A stretch of 64,000 bases of DNA, taken from assembly GCF_014637725.1 (NCBI RefSeq), contig NZ_BMFC01000003.1, positions 186,001 to 250,000 on the forward strand. The letters run 5' to 3'. Below are positions 43,506-54,906 of the stretch, piece after piece. Positions within the stretch are counted from its first letter, which is position 1. Every line of letters starts with the position of its first letter. Below the pieces are notes generated by a model. The model ran no database searches and was not told the DNA's origin. It was given only the letters and a program-made list of their open reading frames with translations. Position numbers and translations under genes: made by a program. The DNA is from Marivita lacus (GTDB lineage Bacteria > Pseudomonadota > Alphaproteobacteria > Rhodobacterales > Rhodobacteraceae).

Positions 43506-44756
43506 ATGGCCGAATACGTCCCTCTCGAATTGCCCGAAAACCCACGTCTGGCGCAGAACATCATCCACTTCGCCCGTGCCCTGCGCCGCGCCGGGCTGCC
43601 CATCGGGCCGGGGCGGGTGATCGACGCCATCCGCGCGGTCGAGGCGGCGGGATTTACCGAACGGATGGATTTCTTCTGGACGCTGCATGCCTGTTTCGTG
43701 AACCGGCCCGAACACCGGGTGATCTTTGCGCAGGTGTTCCGTCTTTACTGGCGCGATCCACGCTACCTCGAACACATGATGTCCTTCATGCTGCCCGCGA
43801 TCCGCGGCGTGCAGGAGGAAAAATCAGCCGCGTCCGGTGAAAAACGCGCCGCACAAGCGCTGCTGGACGACAATCTGCCGAACGTGCCCGAGAACGAACA
43901 ATCCGAGGAAGGCACCGAGATCGAGATCAAGTCGACCCTCACGATGTCGACCGAGGAAAAGCTGCGCACCCTCGATTTCGAGCAGATGAGCACCGCCGAG
44001 GTGGCCGAGGCCAAGCGCATGCTGGCCCGACTGACCCTGCCGGTCAAACCGATCCCGTCGCGGCGCGGCAAAGCGTCTGTGCTGGGCAAGCAGGCGGATT
44101 TCCGGCGCACGCTGATGAAATCCATGCGCCATGGCGGCGAGATCCGCAGCATCGCCCGCAAGACACCGCGCCCGCGCTGGCCCAATCTGGTGGTACTCTG
44201 CGACATCTCCGGTTCCATGAGCCAGTATTCCCGCATGGTGCTGCATTTCCTGCATGCTGTCGCCAATGAGAAAGGCGCGGGCTGGGCCAAGGTCCATGCC
44301 TTCACCTTTGGCACGCGCCTGACGAATATCACCCGCCACCTTGCGACCCGCGATGTGGATGCAGCGCTCAAGGCCGCGGGGGCCGAGGCGCAGGATTGGG
44401 AAGGCGGCACGCGGATCGGGCAATGCCTGCATGCGTTCAACCGCGACTGGTCGCGCCGCGTGATGGGGCAGGGCGCGGTGGTGCTCTTGATCACCGACGG
44501 GCTGGACCGCGACGCGGCCGGCGCGCTTGAGAAAGAGATGGAGCGGCTGCATCTGTCGTCGCGCCGCCTGATCTGGCTCAATCCGCTGCTGCGCTGGGAC
44601 GGATTTGCGCCCAAGGCCGCGGGCATCCGCGCGATGCTGCCGCATGTGGACAGCTTTCGTGCCGGGCATTCGATCCAGTCGCTCGAAGAACTGGCTGCAG
44701 CCATTTCCCGCCCCGATGATCCGGGGGAAAAGACGCGTTTGATGGCTATGATCTAG
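43506..44756 (+). CDS. CoxE-like VWA-domain protein
   Basis: 416 residues. The N-terminal part (LAQNIIHFARALRRAGLPIG; RVIDAIRAVEAAGFTERMDF) is the CoxE family lead. The VWA domain near residue 230 begins LVVLCDISGSMSQYSRMVLH, a full MIDAS DxSxS, with GGTRIGQCLHAFN and VVLLITDGLDRDAAG completing it. Cytoplasmic. Together with MoxR it forms the common ATPase-VWA pair thought to insert metals or remodel client enzymes. No CO dehydrogenase or other obvious client gene is adjacent. Convergent with purL. Confidence 0.88.
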   Translation: MAEYVPLELPENPRLAQNIIHFARALRRAGLPIGPGRVIDAIRAVEAAGFTERMDFFWTLHACFVNRPEHRVIFAQVFRLYWRDPRYLEHMMSFMLPAIRGVQEEKSAASGEKRAAQALLDDNLPNVPENEQSEEGTEIEIKSTLTMSTEEKLRTLDFEQMSTAEVAEAKRMLARLTLPVKPIPSRRGKASVLGKQADFRRTLMKSMRHGGEIRSIARKTPRPRWPNLVVLCDISGSMSQYSRMVLHFLHAVANEKGAGWAKVHAFTFGTRLTNITRHLATRDVDAALKAAGAEAQDWEGGTRIGQCLHAFNRDWSRRVMGQGAVVLLITDGLDRDAAGALEKEMERLHLSSRRLIWLNPLLRWDGFAPKAAGIRAMLPHVDSFRAGHSIQSLEELAAAISRPDDPGEKTRLMAMI

Positions 44757-44781
44757 GCACCCCGATCCGAACCGGGGTGCC
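44756..44781. repeat. Hairpin between convergent VWA and purL genes
   Basis: GGCACCCC (44756-44763) pairs with GGGGTGCC (44774-44781) around a 10-base loop, starting at the last base of the VWA stop codon. No T-run on either side, so any terminator function would be atypical. Confidence 0.4.
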
Positions 44782-44795
44782 CGAGGGCAATCGGC

Positions 44796-46955
<2,160 letters not shown>

Positions 46956-47259
46956 CCGGATGTCCCCGTGGGTTGCGCAGATGGCGGCGGTTTAGGCGAA
47001 AGCGGGGAAGGTGAAAAGACCTCGCAGGGTTTTCGGACGGGCTGTGTCCATCCGGCAGGTCAGGGGCACAGCCCCCGCTTGACCATGGGCCAAGCCACCC
47101 TCCAAGGTTTTGTGAAACCACAGAAGTCCGTCCTGTGTAGCCGGTTTTTGCCTGTTATGCCATGCGGAACGGGGGGCGGTGCCGATCCGGCTCGCTTCGG
47201 GTGGTAAACGCGGCACCCTGAAATCCCGCGCGGCGGATGGCCCAAGTTGGCGTTCAGCC
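46956..47259. other. 304-bp gap upstream of purL with no supported gene
   Basis: It should hold the purL promoter and leader on the minus strand, but no convincing -35/-10 pair is seen. A GGGGC-ACA-GCCCC hairpin lies at 47063-47075. Short open frames on both strands show no protein-like composition. Confidence 0.4.
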
Positions 47260-47342
47260 AAAAAAAAGGCCGAGCAATAAGCTCGGCCGAAGTCCAACAG
47301 GGAGGTATGAAGATGATGCGCAAATCAGCGTGTCATCCCATA
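47260..47342 (-). ncRNA. Predicted orphan small RNA (~83 nt) with its own promoter and terminator
   Basis: Transcribed leftwards. It starts about 7 bases after the -10 at 47349-47354. The 5' part can fold (GATGA ... TCATC with an inner CGC/GCG). The middle contains UUCAUACCUCCCUGUUGG, a CCUCCC stretch complementary to Shine-Dalgarno sequences. The 3' end is the perfect hairpin GGCCGAGC-UUAUU-GCUCGGCC followed by seven U. No open reading frame of note lies on this strand. The gene is isolated between purL and the LysR gene. Alternatively the hairpin terminates LysR transcription alone. Confidence 0.5.
47261..47288 (-). terminator. Rho-independent terminator of the predicted sRNA
   Basis: On the minus strand GGCCGAGC (47288-47281), loop TTATT, GCTCGGCC (47275-47268), then seven T (47267-47261). 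An 8-bp perfect GC-rich stem. Confidence 0.85.
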
Positions 47343-47348
47343 TGTGCT

Positions 47349-47377
47349 AATTAAGTCAGCGCTCTGTTGCATGGCAA
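47349..47377 (-). promoter_or_regulatory. Candidate promoter of the predicted sRNA
   Basis: On the minus strand TTGCCA (47377-47372, five of six consensus bases) and CTTAAT/TTAATT (47355-47349) with a 16 to 17-base spacer. It lies 52 bp beyond the LysR stop, so it is separate from the LysR gene. Confidence 0.5.
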
Positions 47378-47428
47378 GAGTTACCGTCCAGCACCAGTGT
47401 CATTCCCGCTATGCGTGAGGCGCATGGG

Positions 47429-48349
47429 TCACACATCCATGTCGCCTCCGGCCTCTAACGCCTTGCGTGTCTGACGATGGGTAAAGATCTCTTCCTGCAC
47501 GAAATCCCGGAAGGCCGCGATCCGTTTCGATTGGCGCAGTTCCTCGGGATAGGCAAGGAAAACAGGCACTTCGCCGGATTCCACGTTCGACAGCACCCGC
47601 CGGATGGTCGGGAAATCCTCGATGATGTAGTCGGGCAGAACGCCGATCCCGAGACCCGACAGCACGCTTTGCAGCACACCGAAGTAGTTGTTCACCGTCA
47701 GGGTCGATTTCACGTTGTGGGTCAGCAGTTCCTGCACCAGCATCATCCCCGCGCTCACTTGTGCCGCGCGCGGATTCTGGCAGATCAGGCGATGGTTCGA
47801 GATATCCTCAAGCGTTTCCGGGATACCGTTCTGGGCCAGGTATTCTGGCGACGCGTAAAGCCGCATGCGGATCGACATCAGCTTCTTGCGGATCAGGTCC
47901 GCCTGGCTGGGTTCTTTCATGCGTACGGCGACATCGGCTTCGCGCATCGGCAGGTCGAGCACGCGTTCCTCGAGCATGAGGTCGATGTTCAGATCGGGAT
48001 ATTTCTCGTAGAGCTTGGGAAGACGCGGCGCGAGCCACAAGGACCCGAAGCCGATGGTCGTGGTGACGCGCAATTCGCCGAACACTTCTTCTTCGCTGTC
48101 GCGGATGCGCGCGGTCGCCGCATCAATCCGCTTGTTCATCGAACGGGTCGCATCGAACAGCAATTCGCCCTGTTCGGTGAGAATCAGTCCGCGGGCGTGA
48201 CGGTGAAACAGAACTGTGTTCAGTGATTCTTCGAGTGCCCGGATCTGTCGGGACACAGCCGATTGTGAGAGGTGCAGCGTGTCCCCGGCATGCGTTAGGC
48301 TGCCCGCATCGGCCACTGCGTGAAATATTCTGAGCTTGTCCCAATCCAT
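47429..48349 (-). CDS. LysR-family transcriptional regulator, divergent from the indolepyruvate oxidoreductase gene
   Basis: 306 residues. The winged helix-turn-helix is in GSLTHAGDTLHLSQSAVSRQ and IRALEESLNTVLFHRHARGL near the N-terminus, followed by the linker helix and a complete substrate-binding domain (TTTIGFGSLWLAPRLPKLYE; VLPDYIIEDFPTIRRVL). The ATG at 48349 (MDWDKLRIFHAV) is preferred to a TTG five codons upstream. It faces the ferredoxin oxidoreductase gene across 165 bp with two T-N11-A dyads, so it most likely controls that gene and itself. Confidence 0.9.
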   Translation of the reverse strand: MDWDKLRIFHAVADAGSLTHAGDTLHLSQSAVSRQIRALEESLNTVLFHRHARGLILTEQGELLFDATRSMNKRIDAATARIRDSEEEVFGELRVTTTIGFGSLWLAPRLPKLYEKYPDLNIDLMLEERVLDLPMREADVAVRMKEPSQADLIRKKLMSIRMRLYASPEYLAQNGIPETLEDISNHRLICQNPRAAQVSAGMMLVQELLTHNVKSTLTVNNYFGVLQSVLSGLGIGVLPDYIIEDFPTIRRVLSNVESGEVPVFLAYPEELRQSKRIAAFRDFVQEEIFTHRQTRKALEAGGDMDV

Positions 48350-48382
48350 GACATACACTTTCAATCGTTAAAGACGGTCTAC

Positions 48383-48397
48383 ATGACACAATGTCAT
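48383..48397. promoter_or_regulatory. LysR-type dyad ATGACA-CAA-TGTCAT
   Basis: A perfect 6-base dyad with a 3-base centre. TGACACAATGTCA within it fits the T-N11-A rule of LysR binding sites. It lies 34 bp upstream of the LysR start and 118 bp upstream of the oxidoreductase ATG. Confidence 0.5.
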
Positions 48398-48437
48398 TTA
48401 TGAATGACAACTTCGCGTAACACTTAAGATTCAACAG

Positions 48438-48481
48438 AAATTTGTGGTAAGGTCAGCAATGATGACCTAAATTTGTGCTAA
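48438..48481. promoter_or_regulatory. Composite operator: direct repeats flanking an AGGTCA-N7-TGACCT dyad
   Basis: AAATTTGTGGTAA (48438-48450) and AAATTTGTGCTAA (48469-48481) are near-identical direct repeats 31 bp apart. Between and overlapping them is the perfect dyad AGGTCA-GCAATGA-TGACCT (48450-48468), which also fits T-N11-A. It ends 33 bp before the oxidoreductase start codon and overlaps where its promoter should be. Confidence 0.5.
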
Positions 48482-48514
48482 TATGAAGGCACATTTCACG
48501 CAGGGAGGCGTCAA

Positions 48515-51500
48515 ATGACCAAAGCTGAAATCTCACTGAACGACCGCTTTGACCTGTCCAAATCGCCGGTGTTGCTGAATGGCACGCAGGCGCTGGTGCG
48601 GCTGATGCTGATGCAGAAGGCGCGCGATACGGCTGCCGGGCTGAACACCGCTGGCTACGTGACAGGCTATCGCGGATCGCCGCTGGGCGCGGTCGACCTG
48701 CAGATGAACAAGGCGGCGCGGTTTCTCACGGCGGCAGACGTCACCTTCAAGGAAGGTCTGAACGAAGATCTGGCCGTGACCGCCCTTTGGGGGTCGCAGC
48801 AGGCCGAACTGCGCGGCGAGGGCACGCATGATGGCGTGTTCGGTCTGTGGTACGGCAAGGGGCCGGGCGTGGACCGCTCCGGCGACGCGATGAAACACGC
48901 CAACATGGCGGGCACGTCACCCAAGGGCGGTGTGCTCATGGCGATGGGCGACGACCACACCGGCGAATCCTCGACCGTTCTGCACCAATCCGAGTGGGCG
49001 ATGATCGACGCCTACATGCCCGTGGTGTCGCCTGCCGGCGTGCAGGAAATCCTCGATTACGGCCTTTACGGCTTTGCCCTGTCCCGGTTTTCCGGCCTCT
49101 GGGTTGGCCTCAAGACGATGAAGGACACGGTCGAGGCCACAGCGGTTGTCGATGGCCGCCCTGACCGCTTGTCTTTCGTGATCCCACAATTCGACATGCC
49201 TGACGGTGGGCTGAACATCCGGCTGGCGGACACGCCCCACGCGCAGGAAGCGCGGATGATCGACCACAAACGCTTTGCTGCCGAGGCGTTCTCCCACGCC
49301 AACAAGATGGACAAGCGCGTCTGGGGCAAACCCGGCGCCCGGATCGGCTTTGTCGCGGCGGGCAAGAACTGGCTGGACCTCGTGCATGCGCTGTCGCTTC
49401 TGGGCATCGACGAGGCCGAGGCAGAACGGCTTGGCGTGACCACCTACAAGGTCGGTCAGACATGGCCGCTTGACATGAAAGGGTTTCACGACTGGGCCGA
49501 GGGGCTCGACCTGATTGTCGTGGTCGAGGAAAAGCGCAAGCTGATCGAGGTGCAGATCAAGGAGGCCATCTTTGACGACCGGCACGGACGGCGCGTCTGG
49601 GGCTGGCACAAGGGCGGCGGGGCCGGGTCAATGCACGGGCCGGAGCTGTTCCCGACGCGCGGCGCGCTCGACCCGATCCTGATCGCGGAAAAACTGGGTC
49701 AGATCCTGATCGACGAAGGCCGCGACACGGATCGCATCAAGGCTGGCATGCAAAGCCTTGATGACGCACGCAAAGCCGACAACGCCGAAGAGATCGCAGC
49801 GCGCCTGCCGTATTTCTGTTCCGGTTGTCCGCACAATTCATCCACCAAGGTGCCTGAGGGCAGCCGCGCCTATGCCGGGATCGGCTGTCACTACATGGTG
49901 CAGTGGATGGACCGCGAGACATTGGGTTTCACCCATATGGGCGCTGAAGGTGCGAACTGGATCGGGGAATCGCTCTTTTCCAAAACTCCCCATGTTTTTC
50001 AGAACCTTGGCGATGGAACCTACAACCATTCCGGAATGCTGGCCATTCGCGCGGCGATCGCGTCGGGCACGACGATCACCTACAAGATCCTGTATAACGA
50101 CGCCGTTGCCATGACCGGCGGGCAGAAGAACGAAGGCGGGCTCACGCCGCAGCGGATCGCGGCGGAACTGCGCGCGATGGGGGTCAAACACTTGGCCGTC
50201 GTCTACGACGAGAAAGAGGATGTGGACCTCAAGTCCTTCCCGCAAGACATTGAACTGGCAGAGCGCGCGGATTTGCAAACCGTTCAGGAGAAGTTTGCAA
50301 AGACAACGGGCGTCAGTGCCATCGTCTATATCCAGACCTGCGCTGCCGAAAAACGCCGCCGCCGCAAGCGTGGTCAGTTTCCCGATCCTGACCAGCGCGT
50401 GTTCATCAACACAGATGTCTGCGAAGGCTGCGGCGATTGCGGTGTGCAGTCCAACTGCGTGTCCATCGTGCCAAAGGAAACTGAACTGGGCCGCAAGCGG
50501 GCGATCGACCAGTCGTCCTGCAACAAGGATTTCTCTTGTCTCAAGGGGTTTTGCCCGTCTTTCGTCACGCTCGAAGGCGCGCAGGTCAAAAAGGCCGCGA
50601 CAGCGGATGTGACCCTGCCGGACATGCCCGATCCCGATTTACCCGCCATTAACGGCACGTGGAATATGGTCGTCACGGGCGTCGGCGGAACCGGCGTCGT
50701 GACCATCGGTGCGGTTCTGGCGCAGGCGGCACAGATCGACGGCAAGGGCGCGGGCATGATGGAAATGGCCGGTCTCGCCCAAAAAGGCGGCGCGGTGCAT
50801 ATCCATCTGCGGCTGGCCAATGCGCCCGAAGACATCAGCGCCATTCGCGTGGCGACGGGTGAGGCGGACGCGCTGATCGGTGGTGATCTGGTGGTCAGCG
50901 CCGGTGCAAAGACATTGGGCCTGATGCGCACGGGGCGCAGCGGGGCGGTGGTGAACAGCCACGAAATCATCACGGGGGAATTTACACGCAACACCGAATT
51001 CACCCTGCCGACCGACCGGCTCAAAGTCTCGCTTGAGGCGCGGTTGCGTGAACGGCTCGACCTGTTCGACGCATCCGAACTCGCCAAGGCCACTCTGGGG
51101 GATTCGATCTTTTCCAACATGATGATTCTCGGTGCCGCTTGGCAGCGGGGATTGGTGCCCCTGACACGGGATGCCATCATGCAGGCCATCGAACTGAACG
51201 GCGCTGCGGCGGAAAAGAACATCCGTGCGTTCGAGGTCGGACGTTGGGCGGTGCTGCATCCCGAAGATGCGGCGCGCGTGGCGGAGCCCAAAATTGTCGC
51301 CTTGCCCAAGACGCTGGATGACAAGATCGCCTACAGATTTGACCATTTGGTAAAATATCAGGGCAAGCGCTACGCCAAACGCTACGCCAAAATGGTGGAT
51401 CAGGTGTCAGACCCGCGCCTGAAGGAAGCGGTGGCAAAAGGCTATCACAAGCTTTTGGCATACAAGGACGAATACGAGGTCGCACGCCTGCATCTGGAAA

Positions 51501-51937
51501 CCCGCGCCAAGGCGCAGGAGCAGTTCGGCGGGGATTTCAAGATGTCGTTCCACCTCGCACCGCCCATGCTGACCAAGACCGGGCCAGACGGGAGGCCGGT
51601 GAAAAAGCGCTTTGGCGAGGGGATGCTCAAGGGCTTCGGCCTGCTGGCAAAGCTCAAGATGCTGCGCGGCACGCCCTTCGATCCCTTTGGTCGCACCGAG
51701 GAACGCCGCATGGAGCGCGCGCTGATCCGGCAATACGAGGCGGACATGGCCGAATGGCTGCCCAAGGCATCGCCCGAGACACGCGATGCGCTGGCGGCAC
51801 TTGCCGAATTGCCGCTTGAGATCAAGGGCTTCGGTCCGGTCAAGCAGGCCAACGCGGCGCGCGCCGAAAAGCGCCGCGAGGAAATGCTGGCGGCGTTGCG
51901 GGCCGGGGGTGCGGGGATGAAAGCGGCGGCGGAATGA
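48515..51937 (+). CDS. Indolepyruvate ferredoxin oxidoreductase family protein (fused subunits)
   Basis: 1140 residues. The N-terminal part (LNGTQALVRLMLMQKARDTA; YRGSPLGAVDLQMNKAARFL) is the pyruvate-ferredoxin-oxidoreductase alpha domain. The middle (FCSGCPHNSSTKVPEGSRAY; GDGTYNHSGMLAIRAAIASG) is the TPP-binding domain. NTDVCEGCGDCGVQSNCVSI plus CNKDFSCLKGFCPSF holds the iron-sulfur cysteines. The C-terminal gamma-like domain has VVTGVGGTGVVTIGAVLAQA. It oxidatively decarboxylates aryl-pyruvates (from aromatic amino acids) to acyl-CoA. GGGAGG precedes the ATG at 48515. Confidence 0.92.
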   Translation: MTKAEISLNDRFDLSKSPVLLNGTQALVRLMLMQKARDTAAGLNTAGYVTGYRGSPLGAVDLQMNKAARFLTAADVTFKEGLNEDLAVTALWGSQQAELRGEGTHDGVFGLWYGKGPGVDRSGDAMKHANMAGTSPKGGVLMAMGDDHTGESSTVLHQSEWAMIDAYMPVVSPAGVQEILDYGLYGFALSRFSGLWVGLKTMKDTVEATAVVDGRPDRLSFVIPQFDMPDGGLNIRLADTPHAQEARMIDHKRFAAEAFSHANKMDKRVWGKPGARIGFVAAGKNWLDLVHALSLLGIDEAEAERLGVTTYKVGQTWPLDMKGFHDWAEGLDLIVVVEEKRKLIEVQIKEAIFDDRHGRRVWGWHKGGGAGSMHGPELFPTRGALDPILIAEKLGQILIDEGRDTDRIKAGMQSLDDARKADNAEEIAARLPYFCSGCPHNSSTKVPEGSRAYAGIGCHYMVQWMDRETLGFTHMGAEGANWIGESLFSKTPHVFQNLGDGTYNHSGMLAIRAAIASGTTITYKILYNDAVAMTGGQKNEGGLTPQRIAAELRAMGVKHLAVVYDEKEDVDLKSFPQDIELAERADLQTVQEKFAKTTGVSAIVYIQTCAAEKRRRRKRGQFPDPDQRVFINTDVCEGCGDCGVQSNCVSIVPKETELGRKRAIDQSSCNKDFSCLKGFCPSFVTLEGAQVKKAATADVTLPDMPDPDLPAINGTWNMVVTGVGGTGVVTIGAVLAQAAQIDGKGAGMMEMAGLAQKGGAVHIHLRLANAPEDISAIRVATGEADALIGGDLVVSAGAKTLGLMRTGRSGAVVNSHEIITGEFTRNTEFTLPTDRLKVSLEARLRERLDLFDASELAKATLGDSIFSNMMILGAAWQRGLVPLTRDAIMQAIELNGAAAEKNIRAFEVGRWAVLHPEDAARVAEPKIVALPKTLDDKIAYRFDHLVKYQGKRYAKRYAKMVDQVSDPRLKEAVAKGYHKLLAYKDEYEVARLHLETRAKAQEQFGGDFKMSFHLAPPMLTKTGPDGRPVKKRFGEGMLKGFGLLAKLKMLRGTPFDPFGRTEERRMERALIRQYEADMAEWLPKASPETRDALAALAELPLEIKGFGPVKQANAARAEKRREEMLAALRAGGAGMKAAAE

Positions 51938-51942
51938 GGGTT

Positions 51943-51962
51943 GCATGACGGACGCGTCATGC
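51943..51962 (+). repeat. Hairpin after the oxidoreductase gene
   Basis: GCATGACG-GACG-CGTCATGC, a perfect 8-base stem with a 4-base loop, 5 bp after the stop codon at 51937. No T-run follows, so it is at best a Rho-dependent or processing structure. Confidence 0.4.
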
Positions 51963-52046
51963 GGGTGTTAACAAACCGTTACATCTTTTCGGATAGAACA
52001 TGCTACGCCCGAACGGCGCTTGCCTCTATTTTCCGGAGTATCCTCG

Positions 52047-52925
52047 GTGACGTCATCCGCCGCCCGCGACATATCCTACGCCTATTCCGCCCGGTCCAAG
52101 CCCGGTCGCGCCATGATCCGCCTGATGGAAAACGCCACGGGTCGCCTCAGCCTGATCAAACGCGCCGCGGGATATCAGGACGAGGTCGCCCAGGGCCGTG
52201 ATTTCTGGCAGGTGATGATCGACCGTTATGGTCTCAGCCTCGATGTGGTGGGAGGGTCGCTGGACAACATCCCGCGCACCGGGCCGCTGATCGTGATTGC
52301 CAATCACCCCTATGGCATCCTTGACGGGTTGATCCTGGGTCACATCCTGTCGGTCACGCGGGGCGATTTCCGCATCCTGGCGCACAAGGTGTTCCGCAAG
52401 GCCGAAGAGCTGGACAAGATCGTGCTGCCGGTAAATTTCGATGAAACCAAGGACGCGATTGCCCAGAACATCCAGACTCGCAAAATCGCGCTCGACTACC
52501 TCGGGCAGGGCGGATGCGTTGGCGTGTTCCCCGGTGGCACGGTGTCCACGGCCGTCACCCCCTTTGCCAAGCCGATGGATCCGGGCTGGCGCGGGTTCAC
52601 AGCCCGCATGATCGGCAAATCCGACGCGACCGTGGTGCCGATCTATTTCGACGGCCACACCAGCCGCCTGTTCCAGATGGCGAGCCATCTGCATTACACG
52701 CTGCGCATGGGTCTCTTGATCAAGGAATTCCGCAAACGGGTCGACACACCCGTTCGCATCGCCATCGGAGAGCCGATCCCCGCGCATGAGATCGCAAGCC
52801 GCAAAAAAGACGCGCGAGAGCTGATGGATTTTCTCCGCAAAGCCACGTATGAGCTGTCTCCAACGCCGTTCGCATCTTACGATTACGGCTTTGAATTTGA
52901 AGAACGGCACCGGGTGCGCAGCTGA
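52047..52925 (+). CDS. Lysophospholipid acyltransferase (PlsC-like) family protein
   Basis: 292 residues from a GTG start. [20 protein letters not shown] carries the NHxxxxxD form of the acyltransferase motif I (the HPxGxxDG variant). [20 protein letters not shown] is the motif III equivalent of [27 protein letters not shown] contains motif IV. Probably acylates a lysophospholipid or aminolipid at the inner membrane. GGAG 8 bases before the GTG at 52047 decides the start over an upstream TTG. Followed 32 bp later by murI. Confidence 0.85.
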   Translation: MTSSAARDISYAYSARSKPGRAMIRLMENATGRLSLIKRAAGYQDEVAQGRDFWQVMIDRYGLSLDVVGGSLDNIPRTGPLIVIANHPYGILDGLILGHILSVTRGDFRILAHKVFRKAEELDKIVLPVNFDETKDAIAQNIQTRKIALDYLGQGGCVGVFPGGTVSTAVTPFAKPMDPGWRGFTARMIGKSDATVVPIYFDGHTSRLFQMASHLHYTLRMGLLIKEFRKRVDTPVRIAIGEPIPAHEIASRKKDARELMDFLRKATYELSPTPFASYDYGFEFEERHRVRS

Positions 52926-52957
52926 TCGCAGGCCCTTGCCGAAGGCGCGAGGGCGAC

Positions 52958-53770
52958 ATGGCGGTAGGCGTATTTGACAGCGGCCTGGGTGGGCTGACGG
53001 TGCTGGATGCAGTGTCCAAGCGGCTGCCCGATGTGCCGTTCGTCTATTTGGGCGACAACAAGCACGCGCCCTACGGCGTGCGCGATGCCGATGATGTGTA
53101 CACCCTGACCTGTGCGGCGACGGAACGGCTCTGGGACGCGGGCTGCGACCTCGTGATCCTTGCGTGCAACACCGCGTCCGCGGCGGCCCTGCGGCGCATG
53201 CAGGAAAGCTGGGTGCCGCGCGACAAGCGCGTGCTGGGCGTGTTCGTGCCTTTGATCGAGGCACTGACCGAACGGCAATGGGGTGACAATTCCCCGCCGC
53301 GCGAAGTCGCGGTGCAGCACGTCGCGTTGTTCGCCACCCCGGCCACGGTGCGCAGCCGCGCGTTCCAGCGGGAATTGTCGTTCCGTGCCATCGGCGTGGA
53401 TGTCGAGGCGCAGGCCTGCGGCGGGTTGGTGGATGCCATCGAAGAGGGCGACATGATCCTCGCCGAAGCGCTGGTGCGGTCCCATGTCGATGCGCTCAAG
53501 CGCAAGATGCCAACCCCTCAGGCGGCCATCCTGGGGTGCACGCACTACCCGCTGATGCAGGAGGTCTTTCAGGATGCGCTGGGGCCCGAGGTTGCCGTCT
53601 ACAGCCAGGCCAACCTTGTGGCCGAGTCGCTGGCTGATTACCTCGGTCGTCATCCCGACATGATCGGCACGGGGGACGCGTCGATGTTCCTGACCACCGG
53701 TGATCCCAAGCGCGTATCGGATCACGCGACGCATTTCCTGCGACGACGCATCCAGTTCGACGCGGCCTGA
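52958..53770 (+). CDS. murI: Glutamate racemase
   Basis: 270 residues. [20 protein letters not shown] is the N-terminal signature. [17 protein letters not shown] and [19 protein letters not shown] each contain one of the two catalytic cysteines. Makes D-glutamate for peptidoglycan; cofactor-independent, cytoplasmic. GAGGGCGAC precedes the ATG. Downstream argC starts 47 bp later on the same strand. Confidence 0.95.
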   Translation: MAVGVFDSGLGGLTVLDAVSKRLPDVPFVYLGDNKHAPYGVRDADDVYTLTCAATERLWDAGCDLVILACNTASAAALRRMQESWVPRDKRVLGVFVPLIEALTERQWGDNSPPREVAVQHVALFATPATVRSRAFQRELSFRAIGVDVEAQACGGLVDAIEEGDMILAEALVRSHVDALKRKMPTPQAAILGCTHYPLMQEVFQDALGPEVAVYSQANLVAESLADYLGRHPDMIGTGDASMFLTTGDPKRVSDHATHFLRRRIQFDAA

Positions 53771-53817
53771 GCCACGCCACCCTTCAGCCCCTTCCATCCG
53801 TCACGGGGAGTGACCCA

Positions 53818-54846
53818 ATGACCTGCAAGATCGCCATCATCGGCGCCAGCGGCTATACCGGAGCCGAACTGCTGCGCCTCATCGCCACCCATCCCGACAT
53901 GGAGATCGCCGCGCTGGCCGCGAATTCCAAGGCGGGACAGACCATCGCGCAGGTGTTTCCGTTCCTGCGCCATCTCGACCTGCCACAGCTTGTGACATGG
54001 GAAGAGATCGATTTCTCGGGCATCGACCTGTGCTTTTGCGCCCTGCCGCACAAGACCAGCCAGGAGGTGATCTCCAGGCTGCCTGCAGGTCTCAAGATCG
54101 TCGACCTGTCGGCGGATTTCCGGCTGCGCGATCCGGCGGAGTACCAGAAGTGGTACGGCAATCCGCATGCGGCGATCGAGATGCAGGCAGAGGCGGTTTA
54201 CGGCCTTACGGAATTCTACCGTGACGCCATCCGCGACGCGCGGTTGGTCGCGGGCACCGGCTGCAACGCGGCGACCGGGCAGTATATCCTTCGTCCGCTG
54301 ATCACGGACCGGGTGATCGGACTGAAGGACATCATCCTCGATCTGAAATGCGCCGTGTCGGGCGCGGGCCGGTCGCTCAAGGAAAACCTGCTGCATGCCG
54401 AGCTTTCCGAGGGATACAGCGCCTATTCGGTGGGCGGCACCCATCGCCACCTTGGGGAATTCGATCAGGAATTCAGCGCCTTGGCGGGTGAGGACGTGCG
54501 TGTGCAGTTCACGCCGCACCTGATCCCGGCCAATCGGGGTATCCTTGCCACCTGCTATGTCAGTGGCGATGCGCAGGCGGTCTACGGATCTTTGACCAAG
54601 GCCTATGCGGATGAGCCCTTCATCGAGGTGCTGCCCTTCGGCGAAACCCCGTCGACCCATCATGTGCGCGGATCGAATTTCTGCCATATCGGTGTGACCG
54701 GGGACCGCATCGGGGGCCGGGCCATCGTGGTTGCGGCGCTGGACAACCTGACAAAGGGGTCCTCGGGGCAGGCGATCCAGAACGCGAACCTGATGCTTGG
54801 TCTGCAGGAAACCGCCGGGCTGATGCTGGCGCCGTGCTTTCCGTGA
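53818..54846 (+). CDS. argC: N-acetyl-gamma-glutamyl-phosphate reductase
   Basis: 342 residues, the type 1 enzyme. [20 protein letters not shown] is the NADP-binding motif. [20 protein letters not shown] holds the catalytic cysteine in a slightly unusual GCNA context (GCYP is more common). [20 protein letters not shown] and [18 protein letters not shown] follow. Third step of arginine synthesis. GGGGAG stands 8 bases before the ATG at 53818. The next gene, ccmE, is 110 bp downstream behind its own promoter. Confidence 0.94.
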   Translation: MTCKIAIIGASGYTGAELLRLIATHPDMEIAALAANSKAGQTIAQVFPFLRHLDLPQLVTWEEIDFSGIDLCFCALPHKTSQEVISRLPAGLKIVDLSADFRLRDPAEYQKWYGNPHAAIEMQAEAVYGLTEFYRDAIRDARLVAGTGCNAATGQYILRPLITDRVIGLKDIILDLKCAVSGAGRSLKENLLHAELSEGYSAYSVGGTHRHLGEFDQEFSALAGEDVRVQFTPHLIPANRGILATCYVSGDAQAVYGSLTKAYADEPFIEVLPFGETPSTHHVRGSNFCHIGVTGDRIGGRAIVVAALDNLTKGSSGQAIQNANLMLGLQETAGLMLAPCFP

Positions 54847-54872
54847 ACGCTCCTGTTGAGATAAAGTGAATT

Positions 54873-54906
54873 GCAAACTGCGGCAAAGTGATATGTCGCA
54901 GTTTGC
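54873..54906. promoter_or_regulatory. 10-bp perfect inverted repeat overlapping the ccmE -35 box
   Basis: GCAAACTGCG (54873-54882) and CGCAGTTTGC (54897-54906) are exact reverse complements with a 14-base spacer. The right arm overlaps the TTGCGC -35 element. No T-run follows, which favours an operator over a terminator for argC. Confidence 0.5.

Noticed and set aside
47307-47354. 15-codon plus-strand leader ORF after GGGAGG
   Set aside because: No plus-strand gene follows for over 1 kb, and the minus-strand sRNA reading explains the GGGAGG (as CCUCCC) and the hairpin better.
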